Positions 1-12,342 of a stretch of 64,000 bases of DNA are shown here, one piece after another. Under the pieces are notes generated by a model. That model had not been told where the DNA came from. It did not search any database and saw nothing but the letters and a program-made list of their open reading frames with translations. Positions within the stretch are counted from its first letter, which is position 1; the number at the start of each line of letters is the position of its first letter. This stretch comes from Trichoplusia ni (lineage: Eukaryota > Arthropoda > Insecta > Lepidoptera > Noctuidae). The position numbers were made by a program, and so were the translations under genes. The stretch is taken from positions 11,594,001-11,658,000 of the forward strand of contig NC_039491.1 in the NCBI RefSeq assembly GCF_003590095.1, read 5' to 3'.

Positions 1-3000
1 TGGTTTCATATGTGAGGGCTGTAGTTTCGCGTCCCGCACAGATGTGACATTTGATTGGTGGCGGAGAGGCGGCCTGACCCGACCACAGTGATGGATGGAT
101 GCCATACTACCGACATGCGTGGTGAGCCACAAACGACCAAGTGTAGAGCTTATTGCATTCATAATGCGGATCATACGTAAGCATTAGGTGCTTGCTTGAA
201 ATGTTTAATTATTAAACTGAGAATTCACACAAAACATTTCGTTTGCAATTGCTGTTTAGTATTATACATATACCTGTTATGTTGTTGAACGGATCTAAAT
301 AATGCAGTCCAAAACAAACAGCTTGTCAAAGTATATTTCTAAATGATTCTGACATCAATTAATTCCCGAAACAAATGACCGTAGTATCGACACGCATAAC
401 TTACATCCAATAACTCACAAAAGCCTTGTAAAATCAATAAAAGTAAAATTTTAATAGTGTCATAATTGACTTACCAGTTACTCGAGACCCGTAATATAAT
501 ACTGGATAAAGCATTGGTTCAACGATGTGCAAAGCGCTGGCTACGGGCGGAGGTCTTGTTAGCCTGGACAGTCCGGCCCGCGCAGTGAGTATTTCTCTCC
601 GAGTAAGTCGGTTCTTGCGAAATTTTATACGAAAACTTTGTGTCGGACCTAGTCGAGTGTTTTATTCTCTTACTTTTAGTATTACACAGAGTCAGAGACG
701 TCATAAATAATACAGACGTTTTAGCGTAAAAGATTTTTTTCTTTTATAAATGTTTCATGAGTCGCAAAAATCTTGTTGTCTATAGTACCTACAAACTAAT
801 TCCAAGAGGATATCTAAAAGGCTTTTCTCATTCTTTAACTTGATTAAAGAAGGATTTTACAAAATGAAAGTTTTTGCCAGCGTTATGTTACTTGCACATT
901 TGCAACCAGTCGCTCAGATACGACGATGTGGTACAGTTATTTGTTTACGAGTGAGGAACGCCTCATCCCTGACGATAACTTTGTTATGTTTTACGACCGG
1001 TATCGAATCAGAGCTGTAATAAAGCCAACCTTTTCCTTTACATCTAAACAGATTTACAACAAAACGAATATGTTATATCTGACACCTGTGCTCGCTCTCC
1101 CGGTTTATGGCGGATCTATTTGATTTGAAAGGCAGCCGATATTTACGTCACTATCCACACATAAGATTGTTCCGTTTTACGAGTATGAGCGGCGAAATAA
1201 AACGTTTGCAGCATCAGCCGGCCGCGGGCACCGGCGGGTGGTACCTACTCAGCCAGCTGTGTGTCGGGACTCCCGCCACCAACCTTTATGAACTTCTAAA
1301 ACTTGCCTCATTACATTAACATGAGAATATTTCACAGATGCTCCATCTCTGCACTTTAATTTAATTTTATCAAAGTTTCAAAGAAATTCATGGGACTTAG
1401 ATTTAATTATGTTCACTTTTAGGATCTTGCATCGCACATGAGTTTTATGAAATAATCGTATCCGACTCTTGTAGAGTTAGATTACTGTCAAAAGTCTTAA
1501 CTTTAGGTTCAAAGGTTCTAACTAAGAACCTCATGAAGTGAAAATACCTCAATAGTATTAACCATGTAAGCGTACGAACTAATATGCACATATTGCATAG
1601 TATCTCAAGCCCCATTAACATATATTATGCGCTATTGTAATCTGATCTTCACAATATGCACGTGGGATACAAGTAATTAGGACTAGCAATAAGCTTCACG
1701 AGTAATCTGAATTTGCATGAGTAGGTTATAAGTACGGTAAACCTTTTATCGTCTTTATATAATTGATTGAATAACACAATAATAATGGTAACGTAGTAAT
1801 TAGTACCAGCAGACGGAGCGAGTCACGGCGCGCTGCGGTCACACGTCACGCGCAACCTCGTCACGTTGATTGCGCTTAATTGGAATAAGTTGTGATAATG
1901 AAGCAAGTTCCCGAGAGCGCCTCAACTTGTTGAACTGATATTGAACGAGCGGCGGCGCGCGATTGGAAAACGTTTCACATTCGACATACTATATTCAAAA
2001 TTCAAATACAGTACTTTCTGTCTCTATTTTGGGGTAACTGCTGACTATTTTCTTAGAGACCTTATGTTGCGTAACGTTGTAGTGCTGAATGATATATTTT
2101 TTTTATTAACCTTTCAAAAATCTTTCTGTTGTCGCGCTTAAATGATTAAATGAACGGTCTAAGTGGGTCGCCCATTATAGTTCGGTACTTTATAATCATA
2201 ATCGATGTCATATTGAATGTCGTCAACAACGTGGTGATAGTTATACATAGCTTCGATGACTATAAGGTAGGTGGGCCTGGTATATTGCATTCAATAGCGT
2301 CGTCTGACGGAGCTGTATTTGTGTCTAGCGCACGCCGCCGCCCGACACCCGGCGCCCGGCGCTGAACGTAGCGACTGTAGATGCAAAATATTGTATTATA
2401 GATGGTATTTATAAAGTAGAGCTTGCAATTTGCAGAGTAGAATAAATTATTATTCTTGCTATGCTAAACTGTGTATAACACTCGCATCGAATATCAAGAT
2501 TTTGTAATTAATTTATCTCCAGAATATTGACGAGAGTTTCAGATGTGTTTAGTTTTTCAACATGAAATCAAAATTATCTTAAGTTGAAAAATGCCACCAA
2601 TCAATGTGCATTATAGGTATTTGATATCAGTAGTTGGGCTGTTCAAAGGAAGTGGAGATTCATATGCTGTGCTTCCATATCGAGCGTCGCGTGTCATGTC
2701 GCGCGCCGCCGCCATGAGACGTCCCTGCCGGCCACAGGGTCGGACAGATACACAAAATACAGATCCCGTATAAATATTGAATATCTGAAAACAATTTCGT
2801 TAGGGATGACCATAACTTTATTAAAATTGACTGGCAGATGCTTCATTTCAAATAACGAATACAAATAAGGTTCGTCAAGTACTCGAATGTAACCTTGATC
2901 ACAAATATGCATTGCACTCGATATTATCAGAGACTTCGAGTACTACTCGAGTACAAGCATGCAATAAGGATGTTAACACTTCAGATATGACATGTTTACC

Positions 3001-4373
3001 GAGTGCTTCATAACATCCTACACGATATACTCACATCCAGTGTTCGAACCAAAACTCGAAAATCGTATTTTGTTTTTATTAATGTCATTTGTAAAATGCA
3101 CTTTGTATAGTAACTAGATTAAGGTCGATGCAGTCCGGACCTGCTCCCCGTCTGGAGCGCCAATCACCGTGGAAGGCTACTATCTGATATTAGGCCGTCC
3201 CGCCTCCGTCCCGACGCCGTCACATCGCCGTCGTCTGCGCCCCGGTAGCGCCCCCACAGCCTTACTAATACCTGCTCGATTCCTCTTCAGGAACACCTGA
3301 CGGCTTAAAAATAATGCTCGCCTTTTTATGTCATTCGATTATGAGAGCTTTACAAAATATTTCAAAACATTAAAATGAATCACCGGTGTTTTTGGAGGAT
3401 ACATTAGTATGACGTCATATTACGTGGAAGACTTCTTCAACAATAATTCCAAGCATAACATGTGACATTTATAAAATTATTATAATAGGTACCTAAAGCA
3501 ATCCTTAGCAAAATGTTAAAATGTATGATGTTTAGTACTAGTTGTTTGTAGGATATGCAAAGCAAAGCAAGAAGAGCCCATGTTCATACTGCAACTAACC
3601 AACAGCCTCGAGTAAATTGATATCCTGATACGAGCTTGTGTAATATTCGTATATTGCTAGCACAACCAAGAATTTCGACACTGACTTCGGGAATGTATTT
3701 AATTTGACAAATACAATTACGTACTGCATCTTTGGCAAGGTTATTTTAATGCACCTTTAGCAAACGCCAGTATTACGAGGTAATGACCTCAGCAGCCGCG
3801 CGGTAGCTCACTGAATCATGGTTAATAAACATTTTTATACTCTCGCCATGAAACGTTGATTAGTTTTTGACGATGCAACATCTCTTAATCGTAGGTATGA
3901 GGGTTGTTCGAAATACCAATGTTACAATACTAAACATAAAATATGGATTTTGAACAATATAAACTAACACAACCTTTAACTTAAATGCTCTCTTTTTTAA
4001 CTTGACTTCAAAAATCGCCAAACTGTAAGACAGGTGAAATATTGCAGTCCGAACTTGTCGACTGTATGTTGTTGGCCGCAACGAACAACGAATGAATAAT
4101 TAGAACGAATGAGACGACGATGACGCCACGAGTGCGCCGTCGACTGGACAACGAGACTTGTCTGTGCAACGAAAACTATTAGCCTAAGTTGTGATAGTAA
4201 AACGGCTTTATAAAACGGTTCCTCGTCGCGACGCCTACCACTAGATCGATGTCTCTTGACTCTGTGTCGATGCAAGGTGTGCATCACAACACAGGATGTT
4301 GATGTCTGATAAACGCAAAATCTAAAACATATGATCATAAAGCTATCCCTGCTCATCCCGCGCACACCATAAA
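1..4373. other. Anonymous non-coding stretch
   Basis: I recognise no gene here. Open frames are short (up to about 120 codons on the minus strand near 4.0-4.4 kb) and overlap one another on opposite strands, as expected by chance. A GC-rich patch at 525-600 has open frames on both strands and possible splice donors on each: GTGAGT after 584 on plus, and GTAAGT running down from 474 on minus. I cannot choose between them. GC-rich islands also occur near 1215-1275, 2330-2365 and 3180-3260. The stretch is probably intron or intergenic DNA. Confidence 0.55.
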
Positions 4374-4386
4374 CCCCCCCCCCCCC
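4374..4386 (+). repeat. C13 homopolymer
   Basis: Thirteen consecutive C residues in AT-rich sequence. It is one of nine C or G runs of at least ten bases in this window. Confidence 0.95.
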
Positions 4387-4954
4387 ACAGTATTACCTTT
4401 TTAAGTATCGTTTAATATGAAGCGTTTTGTGAGTACCGCGAGTATGCGCTCACTACACTTAAGTCTTGAAGTAATTACGCGAGATGAGTCATGCAGAGTA
4501 ACGAGTGTATCAGTCGTAAAGGTGAGCTTATGTAATAAGCTCTACTCTCATTAACATTTTATGACGTATCGTGTTTTTGTAATACTAATTGCTACTCAAA
4601 TTATATGTTTATTTTCATAATTATAGTATTGAATCTAATTATATGATGTTAAGCACTCGTAGCACGCTTACTGGAAAAATATAAACTTGTTGAGATAACG
4701 CGATCTTACTGGAGCTAGCAGTAGGTTTAAGCACAGACCCTCAGTACTCAGTATCCGATACGAGATCTCCGCAATATCGTCGAGTACGTACGAGATATTG
4801 CGATTAACAATTTCATACAGTTTTTGTCTGAGACCGATCCTATCGGGACAGGGTCTGTGTTAGGGCGTGTCTTCACTGTGCCACTACAAGAACCATATTC
4901 CACTATACACTTTATTTTTATCTGAGGCGCATCTTTTCACCTATACATATAAAC

Positions 4955-5015
4955 GACAGACGGACTTACGGACAGACGGCACAACCTCAGTAATAGGTTT
5001 CCGTTTTACCCTAGG
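4955..5015 (-). repeat. Fragment of lepidopteran GGTTCCGT-type repeat
   Basis: Reading GACAGACGGACTTACGGACA and then TAATAGG..CCGTTTTACCCT, this is the reverse complement of the internal segment I know from a common lepidopteran interspersed repeat (GGGTAAAACGG..CCTATTACTAAG..GTCCGTCTGTC). The same segment appears in plus orientation at 42171-42290. This copy is truncated and diverged. Assignment is from memory. Confidence 0.5.
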
Positions 5016-5725
5016 AGTGAGAACAGTATCTTTAGCATTCTTTTTAAAAGTATCATCTAATTTCTGCTGTCAGTTGAACTTGACAGACTATGCGTGACAA
5101 TGCAATAGGAGGTCCACTAAAAATCAATATCGAATGGAAATTCGTTTAAATTTCCTTTTCGAGTACTTTGATTCTAAAACAAAAAAAACTTTCTAAAATC
5201 AGTTTTTTTTATCACAGATGATGTAAAAGTGATTTAGTGTAGCTATGTGTGCAGAGCTTAATAAGAACATTGATAAGACATGTTTTGGAGCGGTCCGGCG
5301 GTCTCCGGGCCGGTCCGGGCCCTGTCCAGCCGCAATCGCGATCCAATATCGTCCGGCCGTCAGGCGGCCTCATACAGGCCTTATCTTTGATAGATACCAT
5401 TTATTTTTTCCAAACCCAAACTACTTCGGAGCTTGTGGGTCAGGCTACGTGATATGAAGACATACACGTTCTCTAAATCGCATCGATTCTATCTAGACTT
5501 GTTTTAAAATAATAACACCTCAACTAATAAAACAGAATGTTTGGTGATTTCAGCTGTTACTAGTCTATTTTTACAGGATCTTTTACAAAAGATCTCTTTG
5601 TCTACAATCCGAGCTGCACAGTTAAAGTTGTACAATAGCAATAAAATATGCGAGGAAACATGCAGTGCGACTCTACAACCAAACATAGAGGCGGGTAATT
5701 TGTGTCCATAAACATTTAGTATTTA

Positions 5726-5870
5726 AATTTATTTATTTATTAGGTATACCAACATCATCACTTGTCACTTTTAAGTTAGTGAAAACTAAATCTTACTTAA
5801 ACTTAAATAGAAAACCGTGGAAGTGTTAATACTAGGCCTTCGGCCAACAGTGGGACGCTGTGGACTACAT
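5726..5870 (-). repeat. 3' end of a non-LTR retrotransposon, minus orientation
   Basis: Read on the minus strand, this runs from a segment containing CCCACTGTTGGCCGAAGGCC, through a short 3' UTR, to an (AAAT)n tail at 5726-5742. That arrangement is typical of 5'-truncated LINE insertions (jockey/R1-like) in Lepidoptera. No reverse transcriptase coding sequence remains. The clade name is an inference. Confidence 0.5.
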
Positions 5871-8800
5871 ACAAAAAACTTAGTTCAACAGTTACAATTT
5901 CAATATTAATCAAACTTTTCGAACAAAATAAAAAGTCAAGAAATTTAAAGCTACTTAGAACATAGAGTGTCTTAATTAATTAATTTCTCGGATTTTGACC
6001 AGACGAAAAGGAACCTGTGTATAATACACACATTTATGTAAGCAGCAGGAAGTACGAAACGATTTATTTTAAATATCGACTATCTACTTTGCATGTATCT
6101 AAAACGTATTCTAGTTTCAGAAAATGGAAATATGTAATTTCCAGTAGATTGTTGAGCGTAGGCGAGCTAGTGTCGACGTCGCTCCGGTTCCGAGCGCAGC
6201 GCGCGGCGGCGGTCCCGCGGGGGCGCTCGCAGCCCGCGCCGGGGCCATCGCGTAGATTGGACCTGATCGAGACTGCCCGATATCTAGCCGCACCTCGCAC
6301 AGCCAATACATTTGACTACATCATACCACAGTCCGAGTCCGCTCAAAATAGAGACTTGGATATAAAAGCATCGGGGTGGAAATGGATCACTGGTAGTGGT
6401 TTTCATCAAGTTGATGCAAACCCTTCTGTAATAAATAAACTTCATAAAACAAACCGCAGACCTGTTTCTCTGATGAAGATTTTTATAAGTCAAAACAAAA
6501 CAGGTTGAGAAGGTAAATCTTGCCGTAGTCTCGTTGAGTCTTTACAAAAAAATTGTTTTACATTTCAGCGGAAAGGAACTAACTAAGCAGAAGAAGTCAT
6601 TACACGTTACTCATAAAACGCCGAAGGCTGCAAATGAGAAAAAATATCTATTGTGAGCCAGAAAATGGCATTCCTACAGGAACTTGACGTCACACAGCGA
6701 AGTGGAGAAGGCTTAGTCTACACGATAAACAAGGAGTTTCGGAAACAACACGATTGCTCCGGTTATAGAGACTCAATAAAGGACGTGAATAACATACTAA
6801 ATTTAAAAAATGTAAAAGAAAACAATTTTCTGAAAAAAATATGTGTACACAAAAGACATTACAGCAAATTGTCAGCAAAAGAAAATCCTCTGATTATCAA
6901 ACAGAGATACTTGCCCAGATAAGTACTCCAGTTTATATTCCATCACACACCAAGCGCACCTTCTGAATCGCTCTCCTCTACACCGCGCGGCTCCAGAAGC
7001 TCGGCTACAGACGCATTGTTGCGTGCGCACAGACTCCTCCGATGGGCCCCACTGTCGTTTTACTTTAATTTCTCGTCGGTCTGTTTGTTTGCGAACAACG
7101 GCCGCGGGATTAATCTCTGTGCAGCCAACGGCGTGAGACTACGCTCTCAGTACATAACACGAACGAAAACTACAAGCGAATGAAATTATGACAAAATTAT
7201 GTTTAAACTACGATTAAACAAGGACTCTTTGCTTCTCTAAGCCCTAATTAACAATCTTAGGAAACACGAACATTGTTGGAAATAAATTACAACACTCTTT
7301 AGATTCAAGAAAAATCAGAACATGAGATTCCTATAGCTTCCACTGCTTTTTGTTAGAACAACTAATTAGTTATATCAACCCAGGGAAAGGGTTGAAACAA
7401 CTGTGCGTACCGGGAATAGGGCTGAGGGGGACACAAACAAAACCACGACCGGAACGACGCGCGGTAGGGCGCCGTACCAGAACCGAAATGCATTGAATAA
7501 ATATAACGCACACGCACACAGCAGCTAAGTTCTTAAAGACAATGTTCGAGAGATCCCTTGAGCTCTGCACTAAAAGGCAATATGCTTGTGAGCGTGTCAC
7601 AAATGACGAGAAACAACCGTGTTCACGTGTACGGTGTGGTGTCGGAGAGCTCCCCGCATAGAGACAATGTCTTTGTTAGTCAATTGTGTAGGTTTTAATT
7701 ACCTTCGCACAAAAAGACGCACCGAGCTGGCAGAGCAGTAACGAAGGGGTCCGCGATATCATTTATGGAACTAGTGATTTGGGATTAGGAAAGTAGACGA
7801 TGTAATTCATTGATGGCAATGATAACCTAGAAAAATATATCATACACTGGGAGAAAACAAAAAAAAACTTTCAACTTTGATAAAAAAACATGAGATTGTT
7901 TTGGCAATCACAGACACACTAGCTATAAAAATTGAAAATTTTGACATGTGTGTATATTCGCTGTTCCTTCCCCGTGGCTGTTGAGAGTGGAGCCGCGTGC
8001 ACATTTCACGCGCATTCGAGCGCTCTAGTGCGTTATTACTTTCATGTAGCTCAAAGCTCGACTCAAGCGGGGGTGGATGTCAGACGTTTGGGGGACTTGC
8101 ACCAATAATGTGCTTTTTGTTTGTTTGTACTGCTTTGTGACAGCTCACCCTTGCTCTTAAGGATTCGCTTTAGAGGTTCTATAGTAACCCACCATGCGAA
8201 CAGTCTTATCATTTTTGAAGTCCTCTTTAATTTTTCAGCACGTGTGGATATTTTTTACAAACTAATAGATTTTAACTTCCTTTTTTAAGGATCCGGCATT
8301 TGGAAATCTCCCCATCCTTCTGTAATGCTGTATCTGACAAACAGTGACAGCGAAACAATTAGATATTTACAGGTCATGTATTTTTGTTGCCCAAAAAAAA
8401 ACAACCAGGTTGAGCTACAATTGTTGCCTAAAATCTTTTGGATGGGTGGCAATTTTTCTTTGCCTTTTGTCTTTGGTTATCCTATATGTACGGAAGCCTC
8501 AGCCTCGCGAACCCGATTTGTACTTGACTGGTTTTATCAGTTTTATCTAAAACTTCATTTAAATTACTAATAAAAAAAAATGACCACTCTTATTTCCTGC
8601 CCAGTAAGCTGGGGCGTGATAATTTTAAATTCCAGGTGCTAAATTCCACCCATAACTTTATCGCCAGTGGCATCCATCAGGCAGGAGCGCGGTGCCGCCG
8701 CTGTGTCCGCGTGACCGCCGCGCGACAGATTGCCGATGTGTTTCGTTTAGCTCCGCTCTGTATGCACCGGAGTGTCGCTTCATCAATTTGACCAGCCTGC

Positions 8801-9780
8801 TCGCCGCTTGCGGGCACATCATACAAACACAAGACTTCAGAAGATCAACTTGTAACCATCACTGGTTTGGAACTTTTTTTCTTAAAATATTCCGTTGCAA
8901 TTTATATTTGTTATTCAACTTTAAAAAAGAAACAGGTTTGAAATATAGAAAAAATCACACTATTAATATTATTTATATTTTATTTAAACAATCACTACGC
9001 ACAATGGCCTCACTTATGCATTTATAGACGGTATTCAATTCATCCTCAATATTAACCCACATTTGTGCTAGTGTGGGCCTTTTGTGTATTTCTGTAGTGA
9101 CCAGCAGTCGATGTCTGCTGCACATGAGCCAATGAATAAATTTCTCTAGCAGCCGTGTCGGAAGCTGCGCCAGCACAGACACCGCCCTCGCTCGTGATGA
9201 ATCGACGACAGCCGCCGAGCTGTTGCTATGCAAGCGGCACACGACACGAGGCGACCTACTCATATACCACCATATACTATATATGATAGATATTCTATTT
9301 CGCAGAGGTATGGAAATGCATTCAGGTTATTCTTCAAAAAAGTTAAGTCCTGTTACTTGTTTTGTGTAAAGGGAAAGGTGCCACACTCAAAGAGTCACTG
9401 GACTGTTAATTATGATGAATTTACCACGTGACTCGCTGAAACATCTCCGACTGCTTTACTCCCACTATACTACTAGAAACACATTAATCTTGAATCTCAC
9501 TAGTAGACATCAGCTGCAGTGAGTTGCAAGTTTTGAGACACTCATAAGTTTTTAGAAGGTACTGTGATGTCACCTCAAACTTATAATAATACCTAGTGCA
9601 TATCGGCACTCAGCACCACACTGGTAACTTTAAGTAATATAGGTACTTATTTCTGCATATTTTTATACACATATTAAATTTACTAAAATTATAAACGGAT
9701 TTACCTAAATAACCTTCACAAATAAAGCTCTGAGTGGCTCGAAGGCGTTGTTGTTAGTCAGCCGCTACCACGTTAGTTTA
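5871..9780. other. Anonymous stretch with weak open frames
   Basis: It contains a plus-strand open frame of 163 codons at 6017-6508 and one of about 86 codons (from the ATG) at 6665-6922. The second is lysine-rich and lies downstream of a good acceptor (GTTTTACATTTCAG, ending at 6568). Stops in all frames between them prevent a simple spliced reading. A minus open frame at 8973-9263 has a hydrophobic pattern vaguely like the C-terminus of Tc1-type transposases, which is too weak to call. I recognise no gene. Confidence 0.4.
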
Positions 9781-9784
9781 TCAT

Positions 9785-9865
9785 CGTTAGCCGTAGCGCG
9801 TAGCAAACGTAGAGCGCTACGAGCCTTGCCTAACCACTCCACTATTAAACTACGTTTCTCGTAGC
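9785..9865. repeat. GTAGC-rich cluster, copy 1
   Basis: A short run rich in CGTAGC/GCTACG: CCGTAGCGCGTAGCAAACGT, then GAGCGCTACGAG and CTACG..CTCGTAGCAG. Similar clusters recur at 44040-44135 and 53540-53600. The words are arranged in both orientations, so part of each cluster could fold back. Confidence 0.55.
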
Positions 9866-11122
9866 AGCTCCCTGGGGTGTCGTGTTTGGGTCGATTTAAA
9901 GTTAAACTTACTTTAGAATATTCATTATTATACTTTTAGCGTGATCGTGTAAGCTATAATGAGAAACATTTACTATTTAAAAACTGAGACTTGTCCGACT
10001 CTCAACTCCCGTATTCCGTGTAACGCTCGATTGGCAATGTTTAAGAGCTCTACTTTTCACAACATATATCACGACCTGACCCGACATGCTCCCGTGATTT
10101 GTAGTATTTTGACGTGGAAGGCAGTCGTGTAGACGATTTTCGTGTATTTCTCGATCATTTATCAAATTCTTGTTTGAAATCTTTTTCTTGTAAACTAAAA
10201 GTTAACTTAAGTTCTATCCACGATACATAGAAGCAAACTTTGAACAGTCGAACATTACTAGATATCGACTCAAATCGTACAAAAGACATATAAATTGAAA
10301 ACTAAATAGGTTACTACTAAGTATTTCTCATCAAAGTTTTTCTGCCTTTAAATTAAAGTCGAAGTTTTTAGAGGCTGCATAAGCTTCTAAGTTGAATAAA
10401 AACCAAATTTCTGCATCTGTTCTGTTGTTATGAATGTTGTTGCATCTGTTAATGAGAAGCCTGCATAATGTGTGTTGTGTATGGCGAGTGACCCGCGCGA
10501 GTCGCTTTGTGCGCGGATGTAGGGCAGCGCGCGCTTTGTGCGGGCCGCGCGGGTCGCGCCCTCAGCCCCTGACACTCTGACACACCACGACACACATACC
10601 GATACCCTACTGCCAGGTCGCTAGGTTCTTCAAGAAACATACCCGGCACAAAAATGTCTTTTAGCTTTTGTTATCTTTTTAGCAGACAAATTAATCTCAG
10701 ACAAATCTGTTTCACACCTTTTGGCCTAATTACCTACACAAAGCTTTTTGGCTGTTAAAATTGTGAATTCTGAATCAAATTTTCTCTAATTGAGTGCACA
10801 TTCAATAAGAGATTATCACTTGTCCTTTCATAGAATCTACTTTCAGAAATTGAAAGTCATTTGTAGAGATTTGCATATTCCGTAGATACATGAACATATT
10901 TCTTTTCTGACATACCGTACGGCGCTTGTTTGCTAGTTGACTTACAGTCACACCAATACTTATGGAATTGTCTTTTTCATATTGTTATTGTAAGCTTAGA
11001 AAATAACTATTTATACGCATATTACTATCCCACTGAGGACTCAAATGCTAGTGCGTGGTGGTCACACCGCGCTGCAGCACCGCGTGCTCTCCCTACGTCA
11101 CCGTCACTCCGCCTCACCGCAC
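9866..11122. other. Anonymous AT-rich stretch
   Basis: I see no recognisable gene or repeat family. A GC-rich patch at 10495-10570 has overlapping minus-strand open frames but no recognisable domain. Confidence 0.5.
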
Positions 11123-11159
11123 ATTAAATTGTGAGCACTAAGATTGCTCACAATTTAAT
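11123..11159. repeat. Perfect 15-bp inverted repeat
   Basis: The left arm ATTAAATTGTGAGCA (11123-11137) and the right arm TGCTCACAATTTAAT (11145-11159) are exact reverse complements, separated by 7 nt. This makes a stable hairpin. It could be a fold-back insertion remnant or a structured RNA element. Confidence 0.9.
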
Positions 11160-11750
11160 TTTATAGTCTGGGCGATGTCTTATATTCATATACTTTATGC
11201 AGAATGCTTACTACATGTATGTATATTGTTTACTCTAGTATATAATGGGCATCAAAAATACATTTAACTCAACTGAAATATATAAATGCTTAGATAATGT
11301 TTACTGGATTGAGTGAATTAAGACTAAATTGAGGCGGAAAACACAATTAATGAAAGCAAAACAGCCCGCATGGGATAGAACTCATTTAAAAACTACGCCG
11401 CTTTGGCCCTCGGTGAACTCAAAAATTCGTTTTTCGATCTTTTTAAGATTGTTGTGTGATTGCTTTTTCTATTTCTAACCCCAAAATGACTTATTTTTTT
11501 GAAGTACGATAAACCTTTTATCAATTTTTTGCTTGATATTCAAGCAAACGTAATAACTGTTAGGCCGTGATACAGGGATCTAACTGGAATATAATGACGA
11601 TGACAAGCGCCCGGTCTGTCGTTACCGAACTAATGTCGCTCCATTACACGCGCGTTACTGCCGGCATATTACCGAGGCTCGTGTCAAGTATACATATGTG
11701 TATGATAATACTGGTACCAGTAACCAGTTCCTACGTATTGTGTACATAAT

Positions 11751-11769
11751 ACACACACACACACACACA
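11751..11769. repeat. (AC)n microsatellite
   Basis: An uninterrupted AC dinucleotide repeat of about 19 bases. Confidence 0.95.
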
Positions 11770-12026
11770 ATATAACATAGGACCTACTAATCATTGACAA
11801 ATAATTAAAGAAGTCGTAGAACAAAAGGTAAGAGTGACTTCGTTTATGAAAATGGCACTTCGAGGAATCCCTTCATTTCGCAAACAATAAGCCGTAAGTG
11901 TTGCAGTCGAGGAAAGTTTAGATATCCACGGGTAAATACATTTTAGTGCATTATGGTATTACTCGTATTTTACACGTGCAAGAATTTTATAAGCAGACCT
12001 CAAGTTGATGCTCAAATTGCACTGAC

Positions 12027-12107
12027 CTTCATGAGGTGTAGATGCGCGGAGACCTGGTCACCGCGCGTCGCCGGCTCGCCGCCGGCCACCGGGAACGAGC
12101 CCAGGTA
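12027..12107 (-). CDS. Internal exon encoding the start of a PTB/PID domain
   Basis: On the minus strand, a pyrimidine-rich acceptor (TTTTATTGTTGCAG, AG at 12109-12108) is followed by 81 bp (27 codons, phase 0 at both ends) and then a donor, AAG|GTCAGTGC. The translation starts YLGSFPVAGG and ends ..VSAHLHLMK. The YLGS motif followed by a short loop and then a V..HL..M helix is the usual beginning of a phosphotyrosine-binding (PTB/PID) domain, a cytosolic adaptor fold that binds NPxY-type peptides. Among PTB proteins I recall, SH2D5 (whose domain contains Y-V-G-S-F-P-V) is the closest. No neighbouring exon was found, so the gene must have large introns or run mostly outside the window. The third-codon GC is high and the surroundings are AT-rich, consistent with an exon. 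It could still be chance or a pseudo-exon, and SH2D5-like identity is less certain than PTB identity. Confidence 0.55.
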
Positions 12108-12330
12108 CTGCAACAATAAAACCACATATATAGATATGATACAATACAATGAGAAATGCAGTTGAGTAACAACGCAAGGTTTAACAAAATATCTGTGTAA
12201 AGTAACGCCATAGCAGCCTCATCATCAATGGCGCGCTCACAACGCCGCGCGGCTAGTGTTGCGCTACGCGTACAATGTGATTTATGTTAATTGACGTGAG
12301 CATCGCGCCATCGACACCATGGGGCGGTCG

Positions 12331-12342
12331 CCCCCCCCCCCC
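12331..12342 (+). repeat. C12 homopolymer
   Basis: Twelve consecutive C residues within a GC-rich patch. Confidence 0.95.

Noticed and set aside
6017..6508. 163-codon plus open frame, possibly spliced to the frame at 6665-6922
   Set aside because: Splice phases between the two do not match with the available donor and acceptor words, and overlapping minus frames cover the same bases.
8973..9263. Minus frame as a Tc1/mariner-type transposase C-terminus
   Set aside because: Only a loose hydrophobic and tryptophan pattern. No DDE residues, terminal repeats or PQSPDL-like motif are seen.
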